From: an uncultured Atopobiaceae bacterium
Lineage (GTDB): Bacteria; Actinomycetota; Coriobacteriia; Coriobacteriales; Atopobiaceae
Direction of reading: 5' to 3'
DNA: 54,641 nucleotides
Assembly (NCBI GenBank): GCA_944321515.1
Contig: CALULO010000011.1
Span: forward strand, 1 to 54,641
Shown: piece after piece, positions 41,701 through 48,596 of the stretch
Layout: each line of letters begins with the position of its first letter
Position numbering within the stretch: the first letter of the stretch is position 1
Position numbers and translations under genes: made by a program
The notes under the pieces: model-generated
The model's input: the letters and a program-made list of their open reading frames with translations, nothing else
The model's database searches: none
What the model was told of the DNA's origin: nothing

Positions 41701-41736
41701 ACAGGCCCTGGCTCGGTGATCCGAGCCAGGGCCTGT
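41701..41736. terminator. Bidirectional terminator between the DeoR gene and transketolase
   Basis: ACAGGCCCTGGCTCGG pairs perfectly over 16 bases with its complement around a TGAT loop. On the minus strand it is followed by TTTTTG (complement of 41696-41701), a proper U tract ending the transketolase message. On the plus strand CGCTTTCCC follows, weaker. Confidence 0.92.
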
Positions 41737-41762
41737 CGCTTTCCCTCGTTGAACCAGGTGCG

Positions 41763-42707
41763 CTACGCGCGGACGAACTCCTCCACCTCGCGCGCGACGC
41801 CCTCGGCGTCGAGCCCGAACTCATGGAGCAGGTCGACCGCGGGGCCGGAGTAGCCAAACGTGTCCTGTACGCCAATCTTGCGCACCGGCGTCGGGCAACG
41901 CTCTGCCAGGACGTCGCACACGGCACTGCCAAGGCCGCCGATCACGGAGTGCTCCTCGCAGGTAACCACGCGGCCGGTCTTCTGGGCGCTCTTAACGATG
42001 AGGTCGGCGTCAATCGGCTTGACCGTGTGCGTGTCGATGACCTCGGCGGAGATGCCCTTCTCGGCAAGTGCCTCGGCGGCCTCAAGGGCAGCCTGGACCA
42101 TGAGGCCGCAAGCCACGATGGTGACGTCGGTGCCCTCGCGCATGACGATGCCCTTGCCCACCTCGAACTTGAAGGTCTCCGGATCGTTCACCACGGGAAC
42201 GGCCAGGCGGCCAAAGCGCATGTAGACGGGGCCGTCAAGCTCGTAGGCGGCGCGAACCGCCGCCTTGGCCTCAACGTCGTCGCACGGCACGATGACCGTC
42301 ATGCCGGGAATGGTGCGCATAAGGGCGATGTCCTCGTTGCACTGGTGGGTCGCACCGTCCTCGCCCACGGAGATGCCCGCGTGCGTGGCGCCGATCTTCA
42401 CGTTGAGGTGCGGGTATCCAATCGAGTTGCGAACCTGCTCGAAGGCGCGGCCGGCAGCGAACATTGCGAAGGTGCTCGCAAACGCCTTGTGGCCGGTGGT
42501 GGCCACGCCCGCGGCGAGACCCATCATGTTGCCCTCGGCGATGCCTGCGTCGAAGAACCGCTCCGGATAGGCCTTCTTGAACGTGGCGGTGTGCGTAGCC
42601 TCAGCGAGGTCCGCGTCAAAGACGACAAAGTCATCGTGCTCTGCGGCAAGCTCCGCGAGCGCCTCGCCGTAGCTCGCACGCGTGGCGACCTTCTTCACGT
42701 CTGCCAT
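41763..42707 (-). CDS. Transketolase, C-terminal subunit
   Basis: The 314-residue protein holds the pyrimidine-binding and C-terminal domains: HDDFVVFDADLAEATHTATFKKAYPERFFDAGIAEGNMMGLAAGVA, THAGISVGEDGATHQ, VIVPCDDVEAKAAVRAA and VVTCEEHSVIGGLGSAV. It pairs with the N-terminal subunit encoded three bases upstream to form a split transketolase, common in archaea, Firmicutes and Actinobacteria. It moves two-carbon units between xylulose-5-phosphate and aldose phosphates. AAGGAGG precedes the start. Confidence 0.94.
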   Translation of the reverse strand: MADVKKVATRASYGEALAELAAEHDDFVVFDADLAEATHTATFKKAYPERFFDAGIAEGNMMGLAAGVATTGHKAFASTFAMFAAGRAFEQVRNSIGYPHLNVKIGATHAGISVGEDGATHQCNEDIALMRTIPGMTVIVPCDDVEAKAAVRAAYELDGPVYMRFGRLAVPVVNDPETFKFEVGKGIVMREGTDVTIVACGLMVQAALEAAEALAEKGISAEVIDTHTVKPIDADLIVKSAQKTGRVVTCEEHSVIGGLGSAVCDVLAERCPTPVRKIGVQDTFGYSGPAVDLLHEFGLDAEGVAREVEEFVRA

Positions 42708-42710
42708 TGC

Positions 42711-43532
42711 TTACGCCTCCTTAGAGAGCTCGGCCATGGCCTGCTCGTACTGCTCGTCGTTCGGGGCCTTGCCGTGCCAGCCAACCTGGTTCTCCATGAA
42801 CGAGACGCCCTTGCCCTTGACCGTCTCGGCCACGATGCAGGTCGGCTGACCCTTCACTCCGCGCGCCTCCTCGAAGGCAGAGCGGATCTGAGCCATGTCG
42901 TTGCCGTCCGCCAGCTCGATCACGTGGAACTTGAACGCGCGGAACTTGTCGGCGATGGGCATCGCGGAGTTGACCTCCTCGATGGTGCCGTCAATCTGCA
43001 GGCCGTTGTGGTCAACGATGAGGACGAGGTTGTCAAGCGCGTGGTTGCCCGCGAACATCGCGGCCTCCCAGACCTGCCCCTCCTCAATCTCGCCATCGCC
43101 GAGCATGCAGAACACGCGGTAGTCGTTACCCCAATGCTTGGCGGCGAGCGCCATTCCCACGGCCGCGGAGACGCCCTGACCGAGGGAGCCGGTCGACATG
43201 TCAACGCCGGGGGTGTCGTTCATGTTGGGGTGACCTTGGAGGTGGCTGCCGATGTGACGCAGCGTCTCGAGGTCGGACTTCGGGAAGTAGCCTCGCTCCG
43301 CAAGCGTGCTGTAGAGGCCCGGGGCCGCGTGACCCTTCGAGAGAACGAAGCGGTCGCGGTCGGCCTTGCGCGGGTCGGCCGGATCAACGTTCATCTCCTC
43401 GAAGTACAGGTAGGTCAGGATGTCCGTGGCGGAAAGCGAGCCGCCCGGGTGGCCGGACTTCGCCGCGTGCGTCGCAGTCACTACCCCCTTGCGAATCTCG
43501 TTGGCCACCTGCTTGAGCTCGTCGTCGCTCAT
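42711..43532 (-). CDS. Transketolase, N-terminal subunit
   Basis: The 273-residue protein is the thiamine-diphosphate-binding half: HAAKSGHPGGSLSATDILTYLYF, FVLSKGHAAPGLYSTLAERGYF and the diphosphate motif GDGEIEEGQVWEAAMFAGNHALDNLVLIVDHN. With the C-terminal subunit it forms the active enzyme. It lies downstream of transaldolase, separated by a hairpin (43556-43580), so the non-oxidative pentose phosphate steps are grouped beside the ascorbate genes whose end product they use. Confidence 0.95.
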   Translation of the reverse strand: MSDDELKQVANEIRKGVVTATHAAKSGHPGGSLSATDILTYLYFEEMNVDPADPRKADRDRFVLSKGHAAPGLYSTLAERGYFPKSDLETLRHIGSHLQGHPNMNDTPGVDMSTGSLGQGVSAAVGMALAAKHWGNDYRVFCMLGDGEIEEGQVWEAAMFAGNHALDNLVLIVDHNGLQIDGTIEEVNSAMPIADKFRAFKFHVIELADGNDMAQIRSAFEEARGVKGQPTCIVAETVKGKGVSFMENQVGWHGKAPNDEQYEQAMAELSKEA

Positions 43533-43555
43533 GGTGCCTTCTCCTCTCTAGACGA

Positions 43556-43580
43556 ACGGCGGGGGCACCGCCCCCGCCGT
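43556..43580 (-). other. Intercistronic hairpin between transaldolase and transketolase
   Basis: ACGGCGGGGGC and GCCCCCGCCGT form a perfect eleven-pair stem with a three-base loop, 19 bases after the transaldolase stop and 23 bases before the transketolase start. No U tract; it may be a partial terminator or stability element. Confidence 0.6.
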
Positions 43581-43599
43581 GAACGCGTTCCGGTCAGAC

Positions 43600-44283
43600 C
43601 TATGCCCCGGCGACGACCTTCGCCCAGTCGGCGTCGAACGAAGCCATGCCCTGGTCGGTCAGCGGGTGCTTGAGGCACTTCTTGAGGGCGCCGAAGGGCA
43701 CCGTGGCGATATCGGCACCCATGAGGGCGGCCTGGGTCACGTGGTTCGGGGTACGGACGGAGGCAGTGATGATCTCGCACACCCCGTCGACGTTCTTGCC
43801 GGACCAGTCGTAGTTGCCGATGGCGGTCACGACGCTGGCCAGCTCGGAGATGCCGTCCTCGCCGATGTCATCGAAGCGGCCGACGAACGGCGAGACGTAG
43901 CGGGCGCCGGCGTTGGCGGCGAGAAGGGCCTGCGGGGCCGAGAAGATCAGCGTCATGTTGATGCGAATGCCCTCGGAGGCCAGCTGGTGCGTAGCGGCCA
44001 GAGACTCGGCGCAGATAGGCAGCTTGACGACGATGTTGGGAGCCAGGCTCGCCAGGTGGCGGCCCTCCTCAATCATGCCCTCGGTGGTCTTGGCCTGAGA
44101 CTCCGCGGAGACAGGCAGCCCCTCGCACATCTCGGCGATCTTGACCATGTGCGCCTCGAAGTCGGCGAGCTTGCCGCCCGTGCGGGCGTAGAGCGACGGG
44201 TTAGTCGTGACGCCGGCAAGGCATCCCCAGGACAGGGCCTCCTTGATCTCGTCAAGGTCTGCGGTGTCGATGAAGAACTTCAT
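43600..44283 (-). CDS. Transaldolase (small, TalC/fructose-6-phosphate-aldolase family)
   Basis: The 227-residue protein starts MKFFIDTADLDEIKEALSWGCLAGVTTNPSL, with Schiff-base Lys87 in NIVVKLPI and SPFVGRFDDIG further on. The length and motifs fit the short transaldolase/FSA group. Distinguishing transaldolase from fructose-6-phosphate aldolase needs structural comparison; adjacency to transketolase favours transaldolase. GGAAGGAAAGGGG precedes the ATG. Its promoter carries a CGTTCAT word within the -35/-10 spacer. Confidence 0.93.
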   Translation of the reverse strand: MKFFIDTADLDEIKEALSWGCLAGVTTNPSLYARTGGKLADFEAHMVKIAEMCEGLPVSAESQAKTTEGMIEEGRHLASLAPNIVVKLPICAESLAATHQLASEGIRINMTLIFSAPQALLAANAGARYVSPFVGRFDDIGEDGISELASVVTAIGNYDWSGKNVDGVCEIITASVRTPNHVTQAALMGADIATVPFGALKKCLKHPLTDQGMASFDADWAKVVAGA

Positions 44284-44396
44284 TTCTTACCCCTTTCCTT
44301 CCATCTCTCTCTGAACTTGGCCTTCTATATCATGCTGAACGTCGGCGTGCCCGGCGCTCAGCGCATCGCCCCAGCCTGACCTTCTGGCCTGAAGAT

Positions 44397-44421
44397 ATCA
44401 CACAATACGTGCGTATGTGAT
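44397..44421. promoter_or_regulatory. Imperfect palindrome in the transaldolase leader
   Basis: ATCACA...TACG and CGTA...TGTGAT face each other around a central TG. The dyad lies 25 bases downstream of the predicted -10, so a bound protein could block transcription, or the RNA could fold. The order TCACA then TGTGA is the reverse of a CRP site. Confidence 0.35.
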
Positions 44422-44442
44422 TCTTTCATATGGTGAATTAAA

Positions 44443-44471
44443 TGAATATTTAGAATGAACGATTCTATCAA
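44443..44471 (-). promoter_or_regulatory. Transaldolase promoter with internal CGTTCAT operator
   Basis: In the minus sense TTGATA (44471-44466) and TATTCA (44448-44443) are separated by exactly 17 bases. CGTTCAT (44461-44455) lies inside the spacer. A second CGTTCA word is at 44505-44510. This mirrors the DeoR gene promoter at 40819-40847 and suggests shared repression. Confidence 0.6.
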
Positions 44472-44571
44472 ATTTACATAGAATAGCCGACTATATATTC
44501 ATATCGTTCAAAATTGGCTATAGAAACGATAACGTGTGCCGTCTGAGTAGGGCCCATTACGATGCGCGCCC

Positions 44572-44596
44572 TGCCATCAGCCCGACGGGCCTGGCA
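44572..44596 (-). terminator. Possible terminator stem-loop in the EIIA-transaldolase spacer
   Basis: TGCCA/TGGCA and GCCCG/CGGGC form a two-part stem with a one-base central loop and small bulges. It lies between the orphan EIIA gene and the transaldolase promoter. No U tract follows on the minus strand. Confidence 0.35.
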
Positions 44597-44869
44597 GCAC
44601 CGGTCGCAATCGCATTCGCATCCCAAGAGCGGGCTTCGTCCCGCCATAGCGCCGACCTCGGCCGCCACTCGGGCAGACGGTCACAGCAACGGTTGTCGCC
44701 AGAGACCACAGAGAGAACTCAGGGGCCCAGCCCCCATGAGTAGCCCCACGAGAACGGGATAGATACATTGAGCTGGGGGGCGGGGGGTACCGATTTCGAG
44801 GCCATGAACTGCCGCGGTCGCCGCAATGCGATTGGGCGCGCAGAATTCAAGGGCCCCACGGCTTAGCCC

Positions 44870-45325
44870 CTACGCTCGCCCCTCCTTGGCATAGACGAGA
44901 TTCACGACATCCTTGGACGTGGAGGCGTTGTCGAGCTGCATAAAGAAGTCCGGGTCGGCAAGCAGCTCGACAAGAGACTGTAGCGCGCCGAGATGGCTAT
45001 CGTTGTCCTTGTCGGAGAGCGGGAACAGGTACTTAATCGGATCGTTGCCAGCACTGCCAAACTCAATCGGCTCCTTGAGCGTCATAATGCCAACAGCAGA
45101 CTCCAGCGCCCCGCTCTCTGGGCGCGCGTGCGGAAGAGCGACATGCTTCGCAATCACGATATAGGGGCCAAGCTCGCTGACGCCCCTGATGATGTCATCA
45201 ACATAGGCAGAGGTGACCTTGTCGTTATCAACAAGCGGCTGGGCTGCCTTGCGGACAGCATCCTCCCAGTCGGAGGCCTCAACATTGAGCTGAACTAGGC
45301 TTTCGTCAAGAAGATCACTCAGCAT
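44870..45325 (-). CDS. Orphan PTS EIIA component (UlaC-like)
   Basis: The 151-residue protein is a mannitol/fructose-type EIIA with phospho-His66 in IAKHVALPHARPESG and LKEPIEFGSAGNDPIKYLFPLSDKDNDSHLGALQSLVELL. It resembles E. coli UlaC more than the EIIA inside the ascorbate operon does. No EIIB or EIIC accompanies it. It is divergent from the second DeoR-type gene. It may phosphorylate the UlaB in this window or act in regulation. The start at 45325 is chosen because AGAGG lies eight bases upstream; initiators at 45331 and 45334 are too close. Confidence 0.88.
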   Translation of the reverse strand: MLSDLLDESLVQLNVEASDWEDAVRKAAQPLVDNDKVTSAYVDDIIRGVSELGPYIVIAKHVALPHARPESGALESAVGIMTLKEPIEFGSAGNDPIKYLFPLSDKDNDSHLGALQSLVELLADPDFFMQLDNASTSKDVVNLVYAKEGRA

Positions 45326-45727
45326 GCACATCACCTCTTGTCCTTTGTTGCGGAGTTTACTCAGGCCCCTCTCCTAACGTTCATAAGTGTGTCATTAAAT
45401 GTGCGTCTCGGCAACGCTTTTTCATGTTTCGCGCGCGCAGGCTCAAGAGCATGCCCCGAGCGGTTGGAATTGGCCTCTAAGCGTTATATTAAAAATAGAA
45501 TTTTCATTTTCTTGCTTTAAACGTAAGCTTTCTTTTCCGAACCCCTCATTTTGTCATTTTAAGAATGCCTGTTTAGGGCAATTTTTCTTTATAAATTGAG
45601 ATCACGTTCTATTGTTCACTTCTTACTATTTTACTGAATGATTTATGAACATTGCAATATTGCCTAAATGACTGCGAATCATATAGAGTATCGAGCAAAG
45701 AGGTCGTGCGAGCTACAGGGGGTCAGC
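45326..45727. other. 402-base AT-rich divergent promoter region
   Basis: This spacer between the orphan EIIA and the second DeoR-type gene is far more AT-rich than the rest of the window, especially 45480-45670. It contains CGTTCAT at 45378-45384 and ATGAACA at 45645-45651. No gene was recognised. Confidence 0.55.
45378..45384. promoter_or_regulatory. Operator-like CGTTCAT upstream of the orphan EIIA
   Basis: The exact heptamer found in the transaldolase and DeoR promoters lies 53 bases before the EIIA start. Flanking promoter hexamers are not clear. Confidence 0.4.
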
Positions 45728-46522
45728 ATGAAGCGGAGCAAGGCCTACGTCGCCTCGCGCCGAGACGCCATCATCGCCCTGCTGGAGAGCCGGGGCGAGG
45801 TCAGCGTTGCGGAGCTTGCCGAGAACTTCGGCGTCTCCGCACTCACCATCCGACGTGACCTCGACTACCTTGAGGCACGCCAAGTTGTCTCACGCCAATA
45901 CGGCTCCGCAAAACTGCTCAACCCGCTCGGCCGGCCCTCCGGCTCCCGCCAGGTTCGCGCGAACCGCGCCATCGCACGCGAAGCGGCGCGCGGCGTCGAG
46001 GACGGGGACTGCATCTTTATCAATACAAGCTCGACCGCGCTGGGCGTCATCGACTTCATCACCGCGCAGGACGTCACTGTCATCACCAACAACGGCAAGG
46101 CCCTGATGCTCGACGAAAGGCCAAACGTCTCCGTGTTGCTCACCGGCGGCGAGGTCCGCCCGCCCAAGTCCTCCCTCACCGGCGAGGTGGCGCTAGACTA
46201 CATCAAGCGGGTCACGGCCACAAAGTGCTTCCTCGGGGTAACCGGTATCTCGGCCAACTATGGCCTCACGTCTGCCACCGCGCCCGAACCGGCGATAAAC
46301 GCCCTTATGCTGGAGCGCTCGAAGCGACACATCGTAGTGGCGGACTCCTCCAAAATCGGCCTCACCTCGAGTTTCCAGTTTGGCTCCACTGACGAAGTTG
46401 ACCTCCTGATCACCGACACGGGGGCAACTGACTCGCAGGTAGCCAAACTCCGGGCCTTCGGCGTGGGAGAGATCGTACGCGTTGACCCCACACTCATGGC
46501 GGATGGATCCAAGCTTGCCTGA
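45728..46522 (+). CDS. Second DeoR/GlpR-family regulator
   Basis: The 264-residue protein has the helix-turn-helix VSVAELAENFGVSALTIRRDLDYLEARQVVSRQYG and a DeoRC sensor domain (IFINTSSTALGVIDFI, LLTGGEVRPPKSSLTGEVAL, VVADSSKIGLTS, LLITDTGATDSQ). It is clearly paralogous to the regulator at 40.9 kb, sharing long stretches around INTSSTAL and TDTGATD. It likely controls the divergent EIIA and perhaps transaldolase/transketolase. The start at 45728 follows GGGGG at five bases' spacing. Confidence 0.88.
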   Translation: MKRSKAYVASRRDAIIALLESRGEVSVAELAENFGVSALTIRRDLDYLEARQVVSRQYGSAKLLNPLGRPSGSRQVRANRAIAREAARGVEDGDCIFINTSSTALGVIDFITAQDVTVITNNGKALMLDERPNVSVLLTGGEVRPPKSSLTGEVALDYIKRVTATKCFLGVTGISANYGLTSATAPEPAINALMLERSKRHIVVADSSKIGLTSSFQFGSTDEVDLLITDTGATDSQVAKLRAFGVGEIVRVDPTLMADGSKLA

Positions 46523-46602
46523 CGGCCATCGCGGAACAGACGGCCGCGTCTCTAATATGCGCGCAAAAGAGCCCCGGCCCGAAGGCGTGAGCAGCCTTTA
46601 GC

Positions 46603-47484
46603 CTAGCCTTCCCGCTCAATCTGCCGGAAGCCCTCGCCAAACACCTCGTGGACCTCCGATATCACCACGATGGCCTCGGGGTCACACGCGGCGACGATCT
46701 GCTTGAGCCGTACGCTTTCGGAACGGCCCAGCACGCAAAAGAGAACCGGACGGGAGTTCCCACTCCAGACGCCGCGCGCCTGCAGCTCGGTGCACCCACG
46801 GTTGAGCGTGTAAAGAATCTCGCTTGCGATCTGATCGTGCTTCTCGGAGATAATGTAGGCGGCGCGCTCTGCGCGGGGGCCATCCACCACCGCATCGATG
46901 ACCTTGCCGCTTATGAACATCGCCACCGCGGCATAGAGCGCCTGCTCCACTGAGAACACGGTTGCCGAGAAGGCAATGATCACTCCGTCGACCGCAATCA
47001 CCGCAACACCCACCGGGATGGCCAGTCGTCGGGAGATAATCTGCGCAAGAATGTCTGTCCCGCCCGTGTTGCCCCCAGTGCGAAACACCAGGCCCAGCCC
47101 CACGCCCGTGACCACACCGCCCCAGAGGGCGCATAGGAGAAGGTCGTTCTCTCCCCCGAGCACGGGCAGCAGCGGCACGAGCGCATCGGTGAGAACGCCG
47201 CAGGCGATTATTCCCGCCACCGTGCGCGCAATGTAGCCCCGGTCTCCCGAGCGAATGACCAAAAGCATGAGCAGGGCGTTCATCACAATTGTTTGCATAC
47301 CTACGGGCAGGTAGATACCCATGCCGTCGGCAAGGGCGGCAAACACCGTGGCAAGGCCCGTCACCCCGCCGGCCGCCAAGCCGTAGGGAATCTCAAAGCA
47401 GTCGACGCCTATCGCAAAGATAAGGGATCCCAGGACAATGAGCGCTGAGTCATGGAGGACGGTGCGCCACGGGACGCGGCTCAC
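46603..47484 (-). CDS. YitT-family membrane protein (DUF161 plus DUF2179)
   Basis: The 293-residue protein has five to six membrane segments with repeated glycine motifs (YGLAAGGVTGLATVF and FRTGGNTGGTDILAQIISRRL) typical of YitT/DUF161, followed by a soluble C-terminal DUF2179 domain (AERAAYIISEKHDQIASEILYTLNRGCTEL, AACDPEAIVVISEVHEVFGEGF). The family is widespread and its transport or sensing role is not established. The start is GTG at 47484, overlapping the prfB stop (GTGA) with GGGGAGG just upstream, so it is coupled to prfB. It converges on the DeoR-type gene. Confidence 0.88.
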   Translation of the reverse strand: MSRVPWRTVLHDSALIVLGSLIFAIGVDCFEIPYGLAAGGVTGLATVFAALADGMGIYLPVGMQTIVMNALLMLLVIRSGDRGYIARTVAGIIACGVLTDALVPLLPVLGGENDLLLCALWGGVVTGVGLGLVFRTGGNTGGTDILAQIISRRLAIPVGVAVIAVDGVIIAFSATVFSVEQALYAAVAMFISGKVIDAVVDGPRAERAAYIISEKHDQIASEILYTLNRGCTELQARGVWSGNSRPVLFCVLGRSESVRLKQIVAACDPEAIVVISEVHEVFGEGFRQIEREG

Positions 47485-48596
47485 GAGTCCTCCCCGCCCC
47501 CCACCGCCCATCGGTGGTAGCCCACTATAAACTTATCAAGGTCGCCGTCCTCCAGCACGGACTCGACGTTTCCGGTCTCGACGCCAGTTCGCAGGTCTTT
47601 GACAAGCTGGTAGGGGTAGAGAACGTAGCTTCTGATCTGGTTGCCGAACCCGATGTCATGTCGAGGCCCACGCAACTCGTCAAGCTCGGCAGCACGCTTC
47701 TCAAGCTCCATCTCATAAAGGCGGCTCTTGAGAATCTTCATGGCGAAGGCCTTGTTCTGAAGCTGGCTGCGTTCATTTTGGCAGGTCACGACCGTGCCCG
47801 TAGGAAGGTGCGTGATGCGGACGGCCGAGTCGGTAGTGTTGACGCCCTGGCCGCCGTGGCCGGAGGCGTGATACACGTCAATCCGCAGGTCATTCTGGTC
47901 AATCTCTACCTCGACATCGTCCGGCAGCACGGGCAGCACCTCTACGCCGGCAAACGTGGTCTGACGACGCTTCTTGTCGTCGGTCGGAGAGATGCGCACC
48001 AGACGGTGCACGCCCTGCTCGGCACGAAGCATCCCGTACGCGTTTCTGCCGCTCACCGTGAAGGTGGCGCGGTCGATGCCTATGACCTCGGCCGCAGGCG
48101 CGTCATTGACGGTGACCTTCCATCCGCGCCGATCGCAGTAGCGCAGGTACATGCGGAAGAGCATCTCGCACCAGTCCTGCGCCTCGAGGCCGCCCTGGCC
48201 CGGCGTCACGGTAACGATGGCGTCACCATGGTCAAGCTCATCGGTAAACCAGCTTGAGAGCTCCAGCTCGGAGAGGTCGTCTTCGAGCTTGGTGGCCAGC
48301 GATGATGCCTCGGCAAGAAGATCGCCGTCCCCCGTCTCGTCCGCGAGCTCGAGGGCAGCCACGGCATCATCCAGACGATTGCGCGCAGCGTCAATCCCGT
48401 TTACATCCTCGCGAGCGGCGGAAAGCCTCCCCATGACCTCGCGCGCGGCGTCCGCGTCATCCCAGAAGCCGGGCTCGGCGCTTCTCGCCTCGAGCTCCGC
48501 GACCTTGTTGCGCTTCTCCTCGATGTGGAGATACCCCTCGACCTCCGTAAGTCGCTCGGAGAGCGCGTCAAGGTCAGGCCTAGTAACGTCTGCCAT
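47481..48596 (-). CDS. prfB: Peptide chain release factor 2 with SPT tripeptide
   Basis: The 371-residue protein is a class I release factor: GHGGQGVN (GGQ at 248-250) triggers peptide release, and the codon-recognition loop reads RLVRISPTDDKKRRQTTF (SPT at 203-205). RF2 proteins normally have SPF, RF1 proteins PxT. The rest, including the N-terminal coiled region and the Trp/Asp-rich EPGFWDD, fits RF2. The frame is continuous from the ATG with no in-frame UGA frameshift site, so the autoregulatory frameshift of E. coli is absent. It starts directly after the secA stop. Confidence 0.93.
   Translation of the reverse strand: MADVTRPDLDALSERLTEVEGYLHIEEKRNKVAELEARSAEPGFWDDADAAREVMGRLSAAREDVNGIDAARNRLDDAVAALELADETGDGDLLAEASSLATKLEDDLSELELSSWFTDELDHGDAIVTVTPGQGGLEAQDWCEMLFRMYLRYCDRRGWKVTVNDAPAAEVIGIDRATFTVSGRNAYGMLRAEQGVHRLVRISPTDDKKRRQTTFAGVEVLPVLPDDVEVEIDQNDLRIDVYHASGHGGQGVNTTDSAVRITHLPTGTVVTCQNERSQLQNKAFAMKILKSRLYEMELEKRAAELDELRGPRHDIGFGNQIRSYVLYPYQLVKDLRTGVETGNVESVLEDGDLDKFIVGYHRWAVGGGEDS

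Larger units (their letters stand above)
44284..44869. other. 586-base spacer between the orphan EIIA and transaldolase
   Basis: The left two fifths (about 44390-44530) are AT-rich and hold the transaldolase promoter, two TGAACG-type words and a dyad at 44397-44421. The rest (44530-44869) is GC-rich, with a hairpin at 44572-44596 and a G-rich tract at 44776-44787. No open frame has plausible composition or a ribosome site; this part may be gene debris. Confidence 0.5.

Noticed and set aside
44397..44421. CRP-type site
   Set aside because: The half-sites are in the order TCACA...TGTGA, the reverse of the TGTGA-N6-TCACA consensus; kept only as an unassigned dyad.
47481..48596. Programmed UGA frameshift in prfB
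   Set aside because: The frame is continuous from ATG to stop, with no in-frame UGA near codon 25.
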